DNA from: Tetragonia tetragonoides
Taxonomy: Eukaryota > Streptophyta > Magnoliopsida > Caryophyllales > Aizoaceae
NCBI GenBank assembly: GCA_038025085.1
Contig: CM076152.1
Location: forward strand, 22,776,001-22,840,000
Direction of reading: 5' to 3'
Length of the DNA: 64,000 nt
The translations under genes were made by a program, and so were the position numbers. Position 1 is the stretch's first letter; every line of letters starts with the position of its first letter. Under the pieces are notes generated by a model that was not told the DNA's origin, did no database searches, and saw only the letters and a list, made by a program, of their open reading frames with translations. This document shows positions 24,668 to 36,700 of the stretch, piece by piece.

Positions 24668-26996
24668 ATACATTCAAAATTTTGAGTTGAAGCTTGTTTG
24701 TACTTGTAAACATCCTTGGTGTAGTTTCTCACTCCAATGAATGCAAACAAAGCTTTTGGGTGCTTTCTCTGAAAATACAACACGAAAGAACTCAATCTCT
24801 TTCACCCTAGATGTAAGAGCTGTTAAAACGCGTAAATGCATTCAAAAGGTGGAGTTAAAGCTTGTTTGTACTTGTAAACATCCTTGGTGTAGTTTCTCAC
24901 TCAAATGAATGTAAACAAAGCATTTGGGTGCTTTCTCTTAATATACAACACAAAAGACCTCAATCTCTTTCACCATAGTTGTAAGAGCTGTTAAAATGCG
25001 TAAATGCATTCAAAAGGTGGAGTTAAAGCTTGTTTGTGCTTGTAAACATCCTTGGTGTACTTTCTCACTCAAATGAGTGCAAACAAAGCATTTGGGTGCT
25101 TTCTCTTAATATACAACACAAAAGAAGTCAATCTCTTTCACCCTAGATGTAAGAGCTGTTAAAACGCGTAAATGCATTCAAAACGTAGAGTTAAAGCTTG
25201 TTTGTACTTGTAAACATCCTTGGTGTAGTTTCTCACTCAAATGAATGCAAACAAAGCGTTTGGGTGCTTTCTCTTAGTATACAACACAAAAGTCCTCAAT
25301 CTCTTTCACCCTAATCGTAAGAGCTGTTAAGACGCGTAAATACATTCAAAAGCTTGAGTTGAAGCTTGTTTGTAGTTGTAAACATCCTTGGTTAAGTTTC
25401 TCACTCAAATGAATGCAAACAGCATTTGGGTGCTTTCTCTTAATATACAACACAAAAGAACTCAATCTTTTTCACCCTAGTCATATGAGCTTTTAAAACG
25501 CGTAAATGCATTCAAAAGGTGGAGTTAAAGCTTGTTTGTACTTGTAAATATCCTTGGTGTAGTTTCTCACTCAAATGAATGCAAACAAAGCATTTGGGTG
25601 CTTTCTCTTAATATACAACACAAAAGACCTCAATCTCTTTCACCCTAGTCATATGAGCTTTTAAAACGAGTAAATGCATTCAAAAGCTTGAGTTGAAGCT
25701 TGTTTGTACTTGTAAACATTCTTGGCGTAGTTTCTGACTGAAATGAATGCAAACAAAGCTTTTGTTTGCTTTCTCTTAAAACACAACACAAAAGAACTCA
25801 ATCTTTTTCACCCTAGTCGTATGAGGTTTTAAAACGCGTAAATGCTTTCAAAAGCTTGAGTTGAAGCTTGTTTGTACTTGTAAGCATCCTTGGTGTAGTT
25901 TCTCCCTCAAATGAATGCAAACAAAGCATTTGGGTGCTTTCTCTTAATATACAACACAAAAGAACTCAATCTCTTTCACCCTAGATGTAAGAGCTGTTAA
26001 AACGCGTAAATGCATTCAAAAGGTGGAGTTAAAGCTTGTTTGCGCTTGTAAACATCCTTGGTGTAGTTTCTCACTCAAATGAATGCAAAGAAAGCATTTG
26101 GGTGCTTTCTCTTAATATACAACACAAAAGACCTCAATCTCTTTCACCCTAATCGTAAGAGCTGTTAAAACGTGTAAATACATTCAAAAGCTTGAGTTGA
26201 AGCTTGTTTGTACTTGTAAACATCCTTGGTTAAGTTTCTCACTCAAATGAATGCAAACAAAGCATTTGGGTGCTTTCTCTTAATATACAACACAAAAGAC
26301 CTCAATCTCTTTCACCATAATCGTAAGAGCTGTTAAAACGCGTAAATACATTCAAAAGCTTGAGTTGAAGCTTGTTTGTACTTGTAAACATCCTTGGTTA
26401 AGTTTCTCACTCAAATGAATGCAAACAAAGCATTTGGGTGCTTTCTCTTAATATACAACACAAAAGAACTCAATCTCTTTCACCCTAGATGTAAGAGCTG
26501 TTAAAACGCGTAAATGCATTCAAAAGGTGGAGTTAAAGCTTGTTTGTACTTGTAAACATCCTTCGTGTAGTTTCTCACACAAATGAAGGCAAACAAAGTA
26601 TTTGAATGCATTCTCTTAATATGCAACACAAAAGAACTCAAATCTCTTTCACCCTACTCGTATGAGCTTTCAAAACGCGTAAATGCATTCAAAAGCTTGA
26701 GTTGAAGCTTGTTTGTACTTGTAGACATTTGCGTGCTTTCTCTTAATGTACAACCCAAAAGTACTCAAATCTCTTTCACCCTACTCGTCTGATCTTTTAA
26801 AACGCTTAAATGCATTCAAAAGCTTGAGTTGAAGCATGTTTGTACATTTAAACATCCTAGGTCTAGTTTCACACTCAAATGAATGCAAACAAAACATTTG
26901 TGTGCTTACTCTTAATATACAACAGAAAAGAACTCAATCTCTTTCACCCTAGTCGTAAGAGCTGTTAAAACGCGTAAATGCATTCAAAAGGTTGAG
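24668..26996 (-). repeat. 168-bp satellite, reverse block R9
   Basis: About 14 monomers, mostly of the AAAAGGTGGAG subtype. A deletion near 26722 fuses TTGTAGACATTTG to CGTGCTTTCTC. The last units carry CATCCTAGGTC and ATGTACATTTAAACATCC, matching (in complement) the units near 6400 and 16190. Confidence 0.92.
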
Positions 26997-27054
26997 TTGA
27001 AGCTTGTATGTACGCGTAAACGCGTAAAAATGTACAAACAAGCTTGTTTGTTTA
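26997..27054. repeat. palindromic MluI-pair module
   Basis: AAGCTTGTATGTACGCGTAA is followed by a second ACGCGT and AAAAATGTACAAACAAGCTT, then TGTTTGTTTACAAG. Its reverse complement occurs at about 28682-28752, so the two copies form an inverted pair about 1.6 kb apart. Confidence 0.85.
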
Positions 27055-28483
27055 CAAGAACAAACAAGCTTCAACTCAAGCTTTTGAATGCATTTACGCG
27101 TTTTAAAACATCATACAACTAGGCTGAAAGAGATTGAGTTCTTTTGTGTTGTATATTAAGAGAAATCACACAAATGCTTTGTTTGCATTTATTTGAGTGA
27201 GAAACTACACCAAGGATGTTTACAAGTACAAACAAGCTTCAACTCAAGCTTTTGAATGCATTTACGCGTTTTAAAAGCTCATATGACTAGGGTGAATGTG
27301 CTTGAGTTCTTTTCTGTTTTATATTAAGAGAAAGCATCCAAAAGCTTTGTTTGCATTCATTGGAGTGAGAAACTCAATCTCTTTTGTGTTTACAAGTACA
27401 AACAAGCTTCAACTCAAGCTTAAGAGAAAGCACTCAAATGCTTTGTTTGCATTCAATTGAGTGAGAAACTACACCAAGGATGTGTACAAGTACAAACAAG
27501 CTTCAACTGAAGCTTTTAATTGCATTTAAGCATTTTAACAGCTCTTACGACTAGGGTGAAAGAGATTGAGTTCTTTTGTGTTGTATATTAAGAGAAAGCA
27601 CACAAATGCTTTGTTTGCATTCATTAGAGTGAGAAACTACACCAAGAATGTTTACAAGTACAAACAAGCTTCAACTCAAGCTTTTGAATGCATTTACGCG
27701 TTTTAAAAGCTCATATGACTAGGGTGAAAAAGATTGAGTTCTTTTGTGTTGTATTTTAAGAGAAAGCAACCAAAAGCTTTGTTTCCATTCATTTCAGTGA
27801 GAAACTACACCAAGAATGTTTACAAGTACAAACAAGCTTCAACTCAAGCTTTTGAATGCATTTACGCGTTTTAAAAGCTCATATGACTAGGGTGAAAAAG
27901 ATTGAGTTCTTTTGTGTTGTGTATTAAGAGAATGCACCCAAAAGCTTTGTTTGCATTCATTTGAGTGAGAAACTTAACCAAGGATGTTTACAAGTACAAA
28001 CAAGCTTCAAACCAAGCTTTTGAATGCATTTACGAATTTTAACAGCTCTTACAACTAGGGTGAAAGAGATTGAGTTCTTTTGTGTTGTATATTAAGAGAA
28101 ATCACCCAAATGGTTTGTTTGCATTTATTTGAGTGAGAAACTACACCAAGGATGTTTACAAGTACAAACAAGTTTCAACTCAAGCTTTTGAATGCATTTA
28201 CGCGTTTTAACAGCTCTTACGACTAGGCGAAAAGAGATTGAGTTCTTTTGTGTTGTATATTAAGAAAAAGCTCGCAAATGCTTTGTTTACATTCATTTGA
28301 GTGTGAAACTACCCCAAGGATGTTTACAAATACAAACAAGCTTGAAATCAACTAGGATGTTTACAGCTCTTTTGAATGTATTTACGCGCTTTAACAGCAC
28401 TTACGACTAGGGTGAAAGAGATTGAGTTCTTTTCTGTTGTATATTAAGAGAAAGCACACAAATGCTTTATTTGCATTCATTTG
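27055..28483 (+). repeat. 168-bp satellite, forward block F11
   Basis: About 8.5 monomers. Near 27373 a tiny reverse piece, AACTCAATCTCTTTTGTG, is fused to TTTACAAGTAC, and near 27415 CTCAAGCTTAAGAGAAAGC marks a deletion; this pair of scars recurs near 50690-50745. It ends at the TTGTG junction after a unit with ACTAGGATGTTTACAGC. Confidence 0.9.
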
Positions 28484-28489
28484 ATTGTG

Positions 28490-28685
28490 AATACATTGAA
28501 AATTTTTAGTTGAAGCTTGTTTGTACTTGTAAACATCCTTGGTGCAGTTTCTCCCTCTAATGAATGCAAACAAAGCTTTTGGGTGCTTTCTCTGAAAATA
28601 CAACACAAAAGAACTCAATCTCTTTCACCCTAGTCGTATGAGGTTTTAAAACGCGTAAATGCATTCAAAAGCTTGAGTTGAAGCT
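28490..28685 (-). repeat. 168-bp satellite, reverse block R10
   Basis: Just over one monomer, with the GGTGCAGTTTCTCCCTC variant, between the junction and the palindromic module. Confidence 0.88.
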
Positions 28686-28750
28686 TGTTTGTTCTTGTAA
28701 ACAAACAAGCTTGTTTGTACATTTTTACGCGTTTACGCGTACATACAAGC
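28686..28750. repeat. palindromic MluI-pair module, inverted copy
   Basis: TTGTTCTTGTAAACAAACAAG, then TTGTTTGTACATTTTTACGCG, a second ACGCGT and ACATACAAGC. It is the exact complement, as far as I can read, of 26997-27054 with flanks. Confidence 0.85.
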
Positions 28751-28982
28751 TTCAACTCAAGCTTTTGAAGCTTAAAAGCTTTTGTACCCAAAAGCTTTGT
28801 TTGCATTCATTGGAGTGAGAAACAACACCAAGGATTTTTACAAGTACAAACAAGCTTCAACTCAAGCTTTTGAATGTATTTACGCGTTTTAACAGCTCTT
28901 ACGACTAGGGTGAAAGAGATTGAGTTCTTTTCTGTTGTATATTAAGAGAAAGCACACAAATGCTTTATTTGCATTCATTTGA
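28751..28982 (+). repeat. 168-bp satellite, forward block F12
   Basis: About 1.4 monomers. The first is rearranged (GAAGCTTAAAAGCTTTTGTACCC near 28767). It ends at the recurrent junction in the variant form TGATTATGAATACG. Confidence 0.88.
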
Positions 28983-28988
28983 TTATGA

Positions 28989-29835
28989 ATACGTTCAAAA
29001 TTTTGAGTTGAAGCTTGTTTGTACTTGTAAACATCCGTGGTGAAGTTTCTCACTCCAATGAATGCAAACAAAGCTTTTGGGTGCTTTCTCTTAATATACA
29101 ACACAAAAGAACTCAATCTCTTTCACCCTAGTTGTAAGAGCTGTTAAAATGCGTAAATGAATTCAAAAGGTTGAGTTAAAGCTTGTTTGTACTTGTAAAC
29201 ATCGTTGGTGTAGTTTCTCACTCAAATGAATGCAAACAAAGCATTTGGGTGCTTTCTCTTAATATACAACACAAAAGAACTCAATCTCTTTCACCCTAGA
29301 TGTACGAGCTGTTAAAACGCGTAAATGCATTCAAAAGGTAGAGTTAAAGCTTGTTTGTACTTGTAAACATCCTTGGTGTAGTTTCTCACTCAAATCAATG
29401 CATACAAAGCTTTTGGGTGCTTTCTCTTAATATAAAATAGAAAAGAACTCAATCTCTTTCACCCTAGTCGTATGAGGTTTTAAAACGCGTAAATGCTTTC
29501 AAAAGCTTGAGCTGAAGCTTGTTTGTACTTGTAAACATCCTTGGTATAGTTTCTCCCTCAAATGAATGTAAACAAAGCATTTGGGTGCTTTATCTTAATA
29601 TACAACACAAAAGAACTCAATCTCTTTCACCCTAATCGTAAGAGCTGTTAAAACGCGTAAATGCTTTCAAAAGCTTGAGTTGAAGCTTTTATGTACTTGT
29701 AAACATCCTTGGTGTAGTTTCTCCCTCAAATGAATACAAAGAAAACATTTGGGTGCGTTCTCTTAATATACAACACAAAAGAACTCAATCTTTTTCACCC
29801 TAGTCATATGAGCTTTTAATACCCGTAAATGCATT
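28989..29835 (-). repeat. 168-bp satellite, reverse block R11
   Basis: Five monomers. AAATCAATGCATACAAAGC and ATAAAATAGAAAAG (near 29395-29450) mark a subtype repeated near 33390-33440. Confidence 0.92.
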
Positions 29836-30267
29836 TACAAGTACCAAGAAGCTTCAAACCAAGCTTTTGAATGTATTTACGCGTTTTAAAAGCTCATATG
29901 ACTAGGGTGAATGAGGTCTTTTGTGTTGTATATTACGAGAAAGCACCCAAATGCTTTGTTTGCATTCATTTGAGTGAGACACTACACCAAGGATGTTTAC
30001 AAGTACAAACAAGCTTTAACTCCACCTTTTGAATGCATTTACGCGTTGTAACAGCTCTTACATCTAGGTGAAAGAGATTGAGTTCTTTTGTGTTGTATAT
30101 TAAGAGAAAGCACCCAAATGCTTTCTATGCATTTATTTGAGTGAGAAACTACACCAAGGATGTTTACAAGTACAAACAAGCTTCAACTCAAGCTTTTGAA
30201 AGCATTTACGTGTTTTAAAACCTCATACGACTAGGGTGAAAGAGATTGAGGTCTTTTGTGTTGTATA
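29836..30267 (+). repeat. 168-bp satellite, forward block F13
   Basis: About 2.6 monomers. It starts TTTACAAGTACCAAG and ends TTGTGTTGTAT, fused to AAAGCGTTTGGG of the next reverse block. Confidence 0.9.
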
Positions 30268-30823
30268 AAGCGTTTGGGTGCTTTCTCTTAATATAAAACA
30301 GAAAAGAACTCGATCTCTTTCACCCTAGTCGTATAAGGTTTTAAAATGCGTAAATGCTTTCAAAAGCTTGAGCTGAAGCTTGTTTGTACTTGTAAATATC
30401 CTTGGTATAGTTTCTCCCTCAAATGAATGCAAACAATGCATTTGGGTGCTTTCTCTTAATATACAACACAAAAGAACTCAATCTCTTTCACCCTAATCGT
30501 AAGAGCTGTTAAAACGCGTAAATGCTTTCAAAAGCTTGAGTTGAAGCTTGTTTGTACTTGTAAACATCCTTGGTGTAGTTTCTCCCTCAAATGAATGCAA
30601 AGAAAACATTTGGGTGCGTTCTCGTAATATACAACACAAAAGAACTCAATCTTTTTCACCCTAGTCATATGACCTTTTAATACGCGTAAATGCATTTAAA
30701 AGCGTGAGTTTAAGCTTGTTGGTACTTGTAAACATCTTTGGTGTAGTTTCTCACTCAAATGAATGCAAAGAAAACATTTGGGTGCATTCTCTTAATATAC
30801 AACACAAATGAACTCAATCTTTT
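30268..30823 (-). repeat. 168-bp satellite, reverse block R12
   Basis: About 3.3 monomers. The left edge is the left edge of a 2-kb duplication whose second copy begins at 33401. It ends CAATCTTTTT, fused to ACAAGTACAAAC, a join repeated at 33957 and 39749. Confidence 0.92.
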
Positions 30824-32307
30824 TACAAGTACAAACAAGCTTCAACTCAAGCTTTTGAATGCATTTACGCGTTTTAAAAGCTCATATGACTAGGGTGAAA
30901 AAGATTGAGTTCTTTTGTGTTGTATAATAAGAGAAAGCACCCAAATGCTTTTTTTGCATTCATTTGAGTAAGAAAATTAACCAAGGATGTTTACAAGTAC
31001 CAACAAGCTTCAAACCAAGCTTTTGAATGTATTTACGCGTTTTAAAAGCTCATATGACTAGGGTGAAAGAGATTGAGGTCTTTTGTGTTGTATATTAAGA
31101 GAAAGCACCCAAATGCTTTGTTTGCATTCATTTGAGTGAGACACTACACCAAGGATGTTTACAAGTACAAACAAGCTTTAACTCCACCTTTTGAATGCAT
31201 TTACGCGTTTTAACAGCTCTTACATCTAGGTGAAAGAGATTGAGTTCTTTTGAGTTGTATATTAAGAGAAAGCACCCAAATGCTTTCTTCGCATTCATTT
31301 GAGTGAGAAACTACACCAAGGATGTTTACAAGTACAAACAAGCTTAAACTCAAGCTTTTGAAAGCATTTACGTGTTTTAAAACCTCATACGAGTAGGGTG
31401 AAAGAGATTGAGGTCTTTTGTGTTGTATACTAAGAGAAAGCACCCAAATGCTTTGTTTGCATTCATTTGAGTGAGAAACTACACCAAGGATGTTTACAAT
31501 CACAAACAAGCTTTAACTCCACCTTTTGAATGCATTTACGCATTTTCACAGCTCTTACAACTAGGGTGAAAGAGATTGAGTTCTTTTGTGTTGTATATTA
31601 AGAGAAATCACCGAAATGGTTTGTTTGCATTCATTTGAGTGAGAAACTACTCCAAGGATTACAAGTACAAACAAGTTTCAACTCAAGCTTTTGAATGCAT
31701 TTACGCGTTTTAACAGCTCTTACGACTAGGCGAAAAGAGATTGAGTTCTTTTGTGTTGTATATTAAGAAAAAGCTCGCAAATGCTTTGTTTACAGTCATT
31801 TGAGTGTGAAACTACCCCAAGGATGTTTACAAATACAAACAAGCTTGAACTCAAGCTTTTGAATGCATTTAAGCGTTTTAAAAGCTCATACGACAAGGGT
31901 GAAAGAGATTGTATTCTTTTGTGTTGTATATTAAGAGAACGCACCCAAATGTTTTCTTTGCATTCATTTGAGTGAGAAACTACACCAATGATGTTTACAA
32001 GTACCAACAAGCTTCAACTTAAGCTTTTGAATGCATATACGCGTTTTAAAACCTCATACGACTAGGGTGAAAGAGATTGAGTTCTTTTGTGTTGTATTTT
32101 CAGAGAAAGCACCCAAAAGCTTTGTTTGCATTCATTAGAGGGAGAAACTGCACCAAGGATGTTTACAAGTACAAACAAGCTTCAACTCAAGCTTTTGAAT
32201 GTATTTACACGCTTTAACAGCTCTTACGACTAGGGTGAAAGAGATTGAGTTCTTTTCTGTTGTATATTAAGAGAAAGCACACAAATGCTTTATTTGCATT
32301 CATTTGA
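30824..32307 (+). repeat. 168-bp satellite, forward block F14
   Basis: About 8.8 monomers including a divergent dimer (31726-32010). Marks are TTGTATAATAAGAG (30920), GAGACACTACACC (31138) and CTCCAAGGATTACAAG, a 4-bp deletion, near 31650. It ends at the TTGTG junction. Confidence 0.92.
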
Positions 32308-32313
32308 TTGTGA

Positions 32314-32576
32314 ATACATTCAAAAATTTTAGTTGAAGCTTGTTTGTACTTGTAAACATCCTTGGTGTAGTTTCTCACTCCAATGAATGCAAAAAAAGCT
32401 TTTGGGTGCTTTCTCTGAAAATACAACACAAAAGAACTCAATCTCTTTCACCCTAGTCGTATGAGGTTTTAAAACGCGTATATGCATTCAAAAGCTTAAG
32501 TTGAAGCTTGTTGGTACTTGTAAACATCTTTGGTGTAGTTTCTCACTCAAATGATTGCAAACAAAGCTTTTGGGTG
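32314..32576 (-). repeat. 168-bp satellite, reverse block R13
   Basis: About 1.6 monomers ending in TTTTGGGTG, fused to ATTGAGTTC. The whole R13-F15 arrangement is repeated 3887 bp downstream at 36463-36701. Confidence 0.9.
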
Positions 32577-32808
32577 ATTGAGTTCTTTTGTGTTGTATTT
32601 TCAGAGAAAGCACCCAAAAGCTTTTTTTGCATTCATTGGAGTGAGAAACTACAGCAAGGATGTTTACAAGTACAAACAAGCTTCAACTCAAGCTTTTGAA
32701 TGTATTTATGCGTTTTAACAGCTCTTATGACTAGGGTGAAAGAGATTGAGTTCTTTTCTGTTGTATATTAAGAGAAAGCACACAAATGCTTTATTTGCAT
32801 TCATTTGA
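32577..32808 (+). repeat. 168-bp satellite, forward block F15
   Basis: About 1.4 monomers enclosed by reverse satellite on both sides. It ends at the recurrent TTGTG junction. Confidence 0.9.
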
Positions 32809-32814
32809 TTGTGA

Positions 32815-33956
32815 ATACATTCAAAATTTTGAGTTGAAGCTTGTTTGTACTTGTAAACATCCTTGGTGTAGTTTCTCACTCCAATGAATGCAAACAAAGC
32901 TTTTGGGTGCTTTCTCTGAAAATACAACACAAAAGAACTCAATCTTTTTCACCCTAGTCGTATGAGGTTTTAAAACGCGTAAATGCTTTCAAAAGCTTGA
33001 ATTGAAGCTTGTTTGTACTTGTAAACATTCTTGGTGTAGTTTCTCACTCAAATGAATGCAAACAATGCATTTGTGTGATTTCTCTTAATACACAACACAA
33101 AAGAACTCAATCTCTTTCACCCTAGTTGTAAGAGCTGTTAAAATGCGTAAATGAATTCAAAAGGTTGAGTTAAAGCTTGTTTGTACTTGTGAACATCGTT
33201 GGTGTAGTTTCTCACTCAAATGAATGCAAACAAAGCATTTGGGTGCTTTCTCTTAATATACAACACAAAAGAACTCAATCTCTTTCACCCTAGATGTACG
33301 AGCTGTTAAAACGCGTAAATGCATTCAAAAGGTAGAGTTAAAGCTTGTTTGTACTTGTAAACATCCTTGGTGTAGTTTCTCACTCAAATCAATGCATACA
33401 AAGCGTTTGGGTGCTTTCTCTTAATATAAAACAGAAAAGAACTCGATCTCTTTCACCCTAGTCGTATAAGGTTTTAAAACGCGTAAATGCTTTCAAAAGC
33501 TTGAGCTGAAGCTTGTTTGTACTTGTAAACATCCTTGGTATAGTTTCTCCCTCAAATGAAGGCAAAGAAAGCATTTGGGTGCTTTCTCTTAATATACAAC
33601 ACAAAAGAACTCAATCTCTTTCACCCTAATCGTAAGAGCTGTTAAAACGCGTAAATGCTTTCAAAAGCTTGAGTTGAAGCTTGTTTGTACTTGTAAACAT
33701 CCTTGGTGTAGTTTCTCCCTCAAATGAATGCAAAGAAAACATTTGGGTGCGTTCTCGTAATATACAACACAAAAGAACTCAATCTTTTTCACCCTAGTCA
33801 TATGAGCTTTTGAAACGCGTAAATGCATTTAAAAGCGTGCGTTTAAGCTTGTTGGTACTTGTAAACATCTTTGGTGTAGTTTCTCACTCAAATGAATGCA
33901 AAGAAAACATTTGGGTGCGTTCTCTTAATATATAACACAAATGAACTCAATCTTTT
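32815..33956 (-). repeat. 168-bp satellite, reverse block R14
   Basis: About 6.8 monomers, partly a duplicate of R11-R12. From 33401 it is the second copy of the 30268 duplication. Confidence 0.92.
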
Positions 33957-35401
33957 TACAAGTACAAACAAGCTTCAACTCAAGCTTTTGAATGCATTTA
34001 CGCGTTTTAAAAGCTCATATGACTAGGGTGAAAAAGATTGAGTTCTTTTGTGTTGTATAATAAGAGAAAGCACCCAAATGCTTTGTTTGCATTCATTTGA
34101 GTGAGAAACTTAACCAAGGATGTTTACAAGTACCAATAAGCTTCAAACCAAGCTTTTGAATGTATTTACGCGTTTTAAAAGCTCATAGGACTAGGGTGAA
34201 AGAGATTGAGGTCTTTTGTGTTGTATATTAAGAGAAAGCACCTAAATGCTTTGTTTGCATTCATTTGAGTGAGACACTACATCAAGGATGTTTACAAGTA
34301 CAAACAAGCTTTAACTCCACCTTTTGAATGCATTTACGCGTTTTAACAGCTCTTACATCTAGGTGAAAGAGATTGAGTTCTTTTGAGTTGTATATTAAGA
34401 GAAAGCACCCAAATGCTTTCTTTGCATTTATTTGAGTGAGAAACTACACCAAGGATGTTTATAAGTACAAACAAGCTTCAACTCAAGCTTTTGAAAGCAT
34501 TTACGTGTTTTAAAACCTCATACGACTAGGGTGAAAGAGATTGAGGTCTTTTGTGTTGTATACTAAGAGAACGCACCCAAATGCTTTGTTTGCATTCATT
34601 TGAGTGAGAAACTACACCAAGGATGTTTACAATCACAAACAAGCTTTAACTCCACCTTTTGAATGCATTTACGCATTTTCACAGCTCTTACAACTAGGGT
34701 GAAAGAGATTGAGTTCTTTTGTGTTGTATATTAAGAGAAATCACCGAAATGGTTTGTTTGCATTCATTTGAGTGAGAAACTACTCCAAGGATTACAAGTA
34801 CAAACAAGTTTCAACTCAAGCTTTTGAATGCATTTACGCGTTTTAACAGCTCTTACGACTAGGCGAAAAGAGATTGAGTTCTTTTGTGTTGTATATTAAG
34901 AAAAAGCTCGCAAATGCTTTGTTTACATTCATTTGAGTGTGAAACTACCCCAAGGATGTTTACAAATACAAACAAGCTTGAACTCAAGCTTGTGAATGCA
35001 TTTAAGCGTTTTAAAAGCTCATACGACAAGGGTGAAAGAGATTGTGTTCTTTTGTGTTGTATATTTAGAGAACGCACCCAAATGTTTTCTTTGCATTCAT
35101 TTGAGTGAGAAACTACACCAATGATGTTTACAAGTACCAACAAGCTTCAACTTTAGCTTTTGAATGCATATACGCGTTTTAAAACCTCATACGACTAGGG
35201 TGAAAGAGATTGAGTTCTTTTGTGTTGTATTTTCAGAGAAAGCACCCAAAAGCTTTGTTTACATTCATTAGAGTGAGAAACTGCACCAAGGATGTTTACA
35301 AGTACAAACAAGCTTCAACTCAAGCTTTTGAATGTATTTACGCGCTTTAACAGCTCTTACGACTAGGGTGAATGAGATTGAGTTCTTTTCTGTTGTATAT
35401 T
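33957..35401 (+). repeat. 168-bp satellite, forward block F16
   Basis: About 8.6 monomers that duplicate F14 at offset 3133, including the rare TTGTATAATAAGAG and CTCCAAGGATTACAAG marks and the divergent dimer (34859-35143). It ends TGTTGTATAT, fused to TACATCCTTGG. Confidence 0.92.
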
Positions 35402-36463
35402 ACATCCTTGGTATAGTTTCTCCCTCAAATGAATGCAAACAAAGCATTTGGGTGCTTTCTCTTAATATACAACACAAAAGAACTCAATCTCTTTCACCCT
35501 AATCGTAAGAGCTGTTAAAACGCGTAAATGCTTTCAAAAGCTTGAGTTGAAGCTTGTTTGTACTTGTAAACATCCTTGGTGTAGTTTTTCCCTCAAATGA
35601 ATGCAAAGAAAACATTTGGGTGCGTTCCCTTAATATACAACACAAAAGAACTCAATCTTTTTCACCCTAGTCATATGAGCTTTTAATACGCATAAATGCA
35701 TTTAAAAGCATGAGTTTAAGCTTGTTTGTACTTGCAAACATCTTTGGTGTAGTTTCTCACTCAAATGAATGCAACGAAAACATTTGGGTGCGTTCTCTTA
35801 ATATACAACACAAAAGAACTGAATCTCTTTCACCCTTGTCGTATGAGCTTTTAAAACGCTTCAATGCATTCAAAAGCTTGAGTTCAATCTTGTTTGTAGT
35901 TGTAAACATCCTTGGGGTAGTTTCACACTCCAATGAATGTAAACAAAGCATTTGCGAGCTTTTTCTTAATATACAGCACAAAAGAACTCAATCTCTTTTC
36001 GCCTAGTCGTAAGAGCTGTTAAAACGCGTAAATGCATTCAAAAGCTTGAGTTGAAACTTGTTTGTACTTGTAAACATCCTTGGTGTAGTTTCTCACTCAA
36101 ATGAAGGCAAACAAACCATTTGGGTGATTTCTCTTAATATACAACACAAAAGAACTCAATCTGTTTCACCCTAGTCGTATGAGGTTTTAAAATGCTTAAA
36201 TGCAATAAAAAGCTTCAGTTGGAGCTTGCTTGTACTTGTAAACATCCTTGCTGTAGTTTCTCACTCAAAATGAATGCATACAAAGCTTCTGGTTGCTTTC
36301 TCTTAAAATCCAACACAAAAGAACTCAATCTCTTTTACCCTAGTCGTATGAGGTTTTAAAACGCGTGTATGCATTCAAAAGCTTAAATTGAAGCTTGTTC
36401 GTACGTATAAACATCTTTGGTGTAGTTTCTCACTCAAATGAATGCAAACAAAGCTTTTGGGTG
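35402..36463 (-). repeat. 168-bp satellite, reverse block R15
   Basis: About 6.3 monomers. The first 300 bp resemble 33531-33850 (CATCCTTGGTATAG mark). A divergent dimer lies at 35710-36006, and a unit with AATAAAAAGCTTCAG near 36205. Confidence 0.92.
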
Positions 36464-36693
36464 ATTGAGTTCTATTGTGTTGTATTTTCAGAGAAAGCAC
36501 CCAAAAGCTTTGTTTGCATTCATTGGAGTGAGAAACTACACCAAGGATGTTTACAAGTACAAACAAGCTTCAACTCAAGCTTTTGAATGTATTTACGCGT
36601 TTTAACAGCTCTTACGACTAGGGTGTAAGAGATTGAGTTCTTTTCTGTTGTATATGAAGAGAAAGCACACAAATGCTTTATTTGCATTCATTT
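36464..36693 (+). repeat. 168-bp satellite, forward block F17
   Basis: Duplicate of F15 at offset 3887, with small differences (TTCTATTGTG, GGGTGTAAGAG, ATATGAAGAG). Confidence 0.9.
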
Positions 36694-36700
36694 GATTGTG

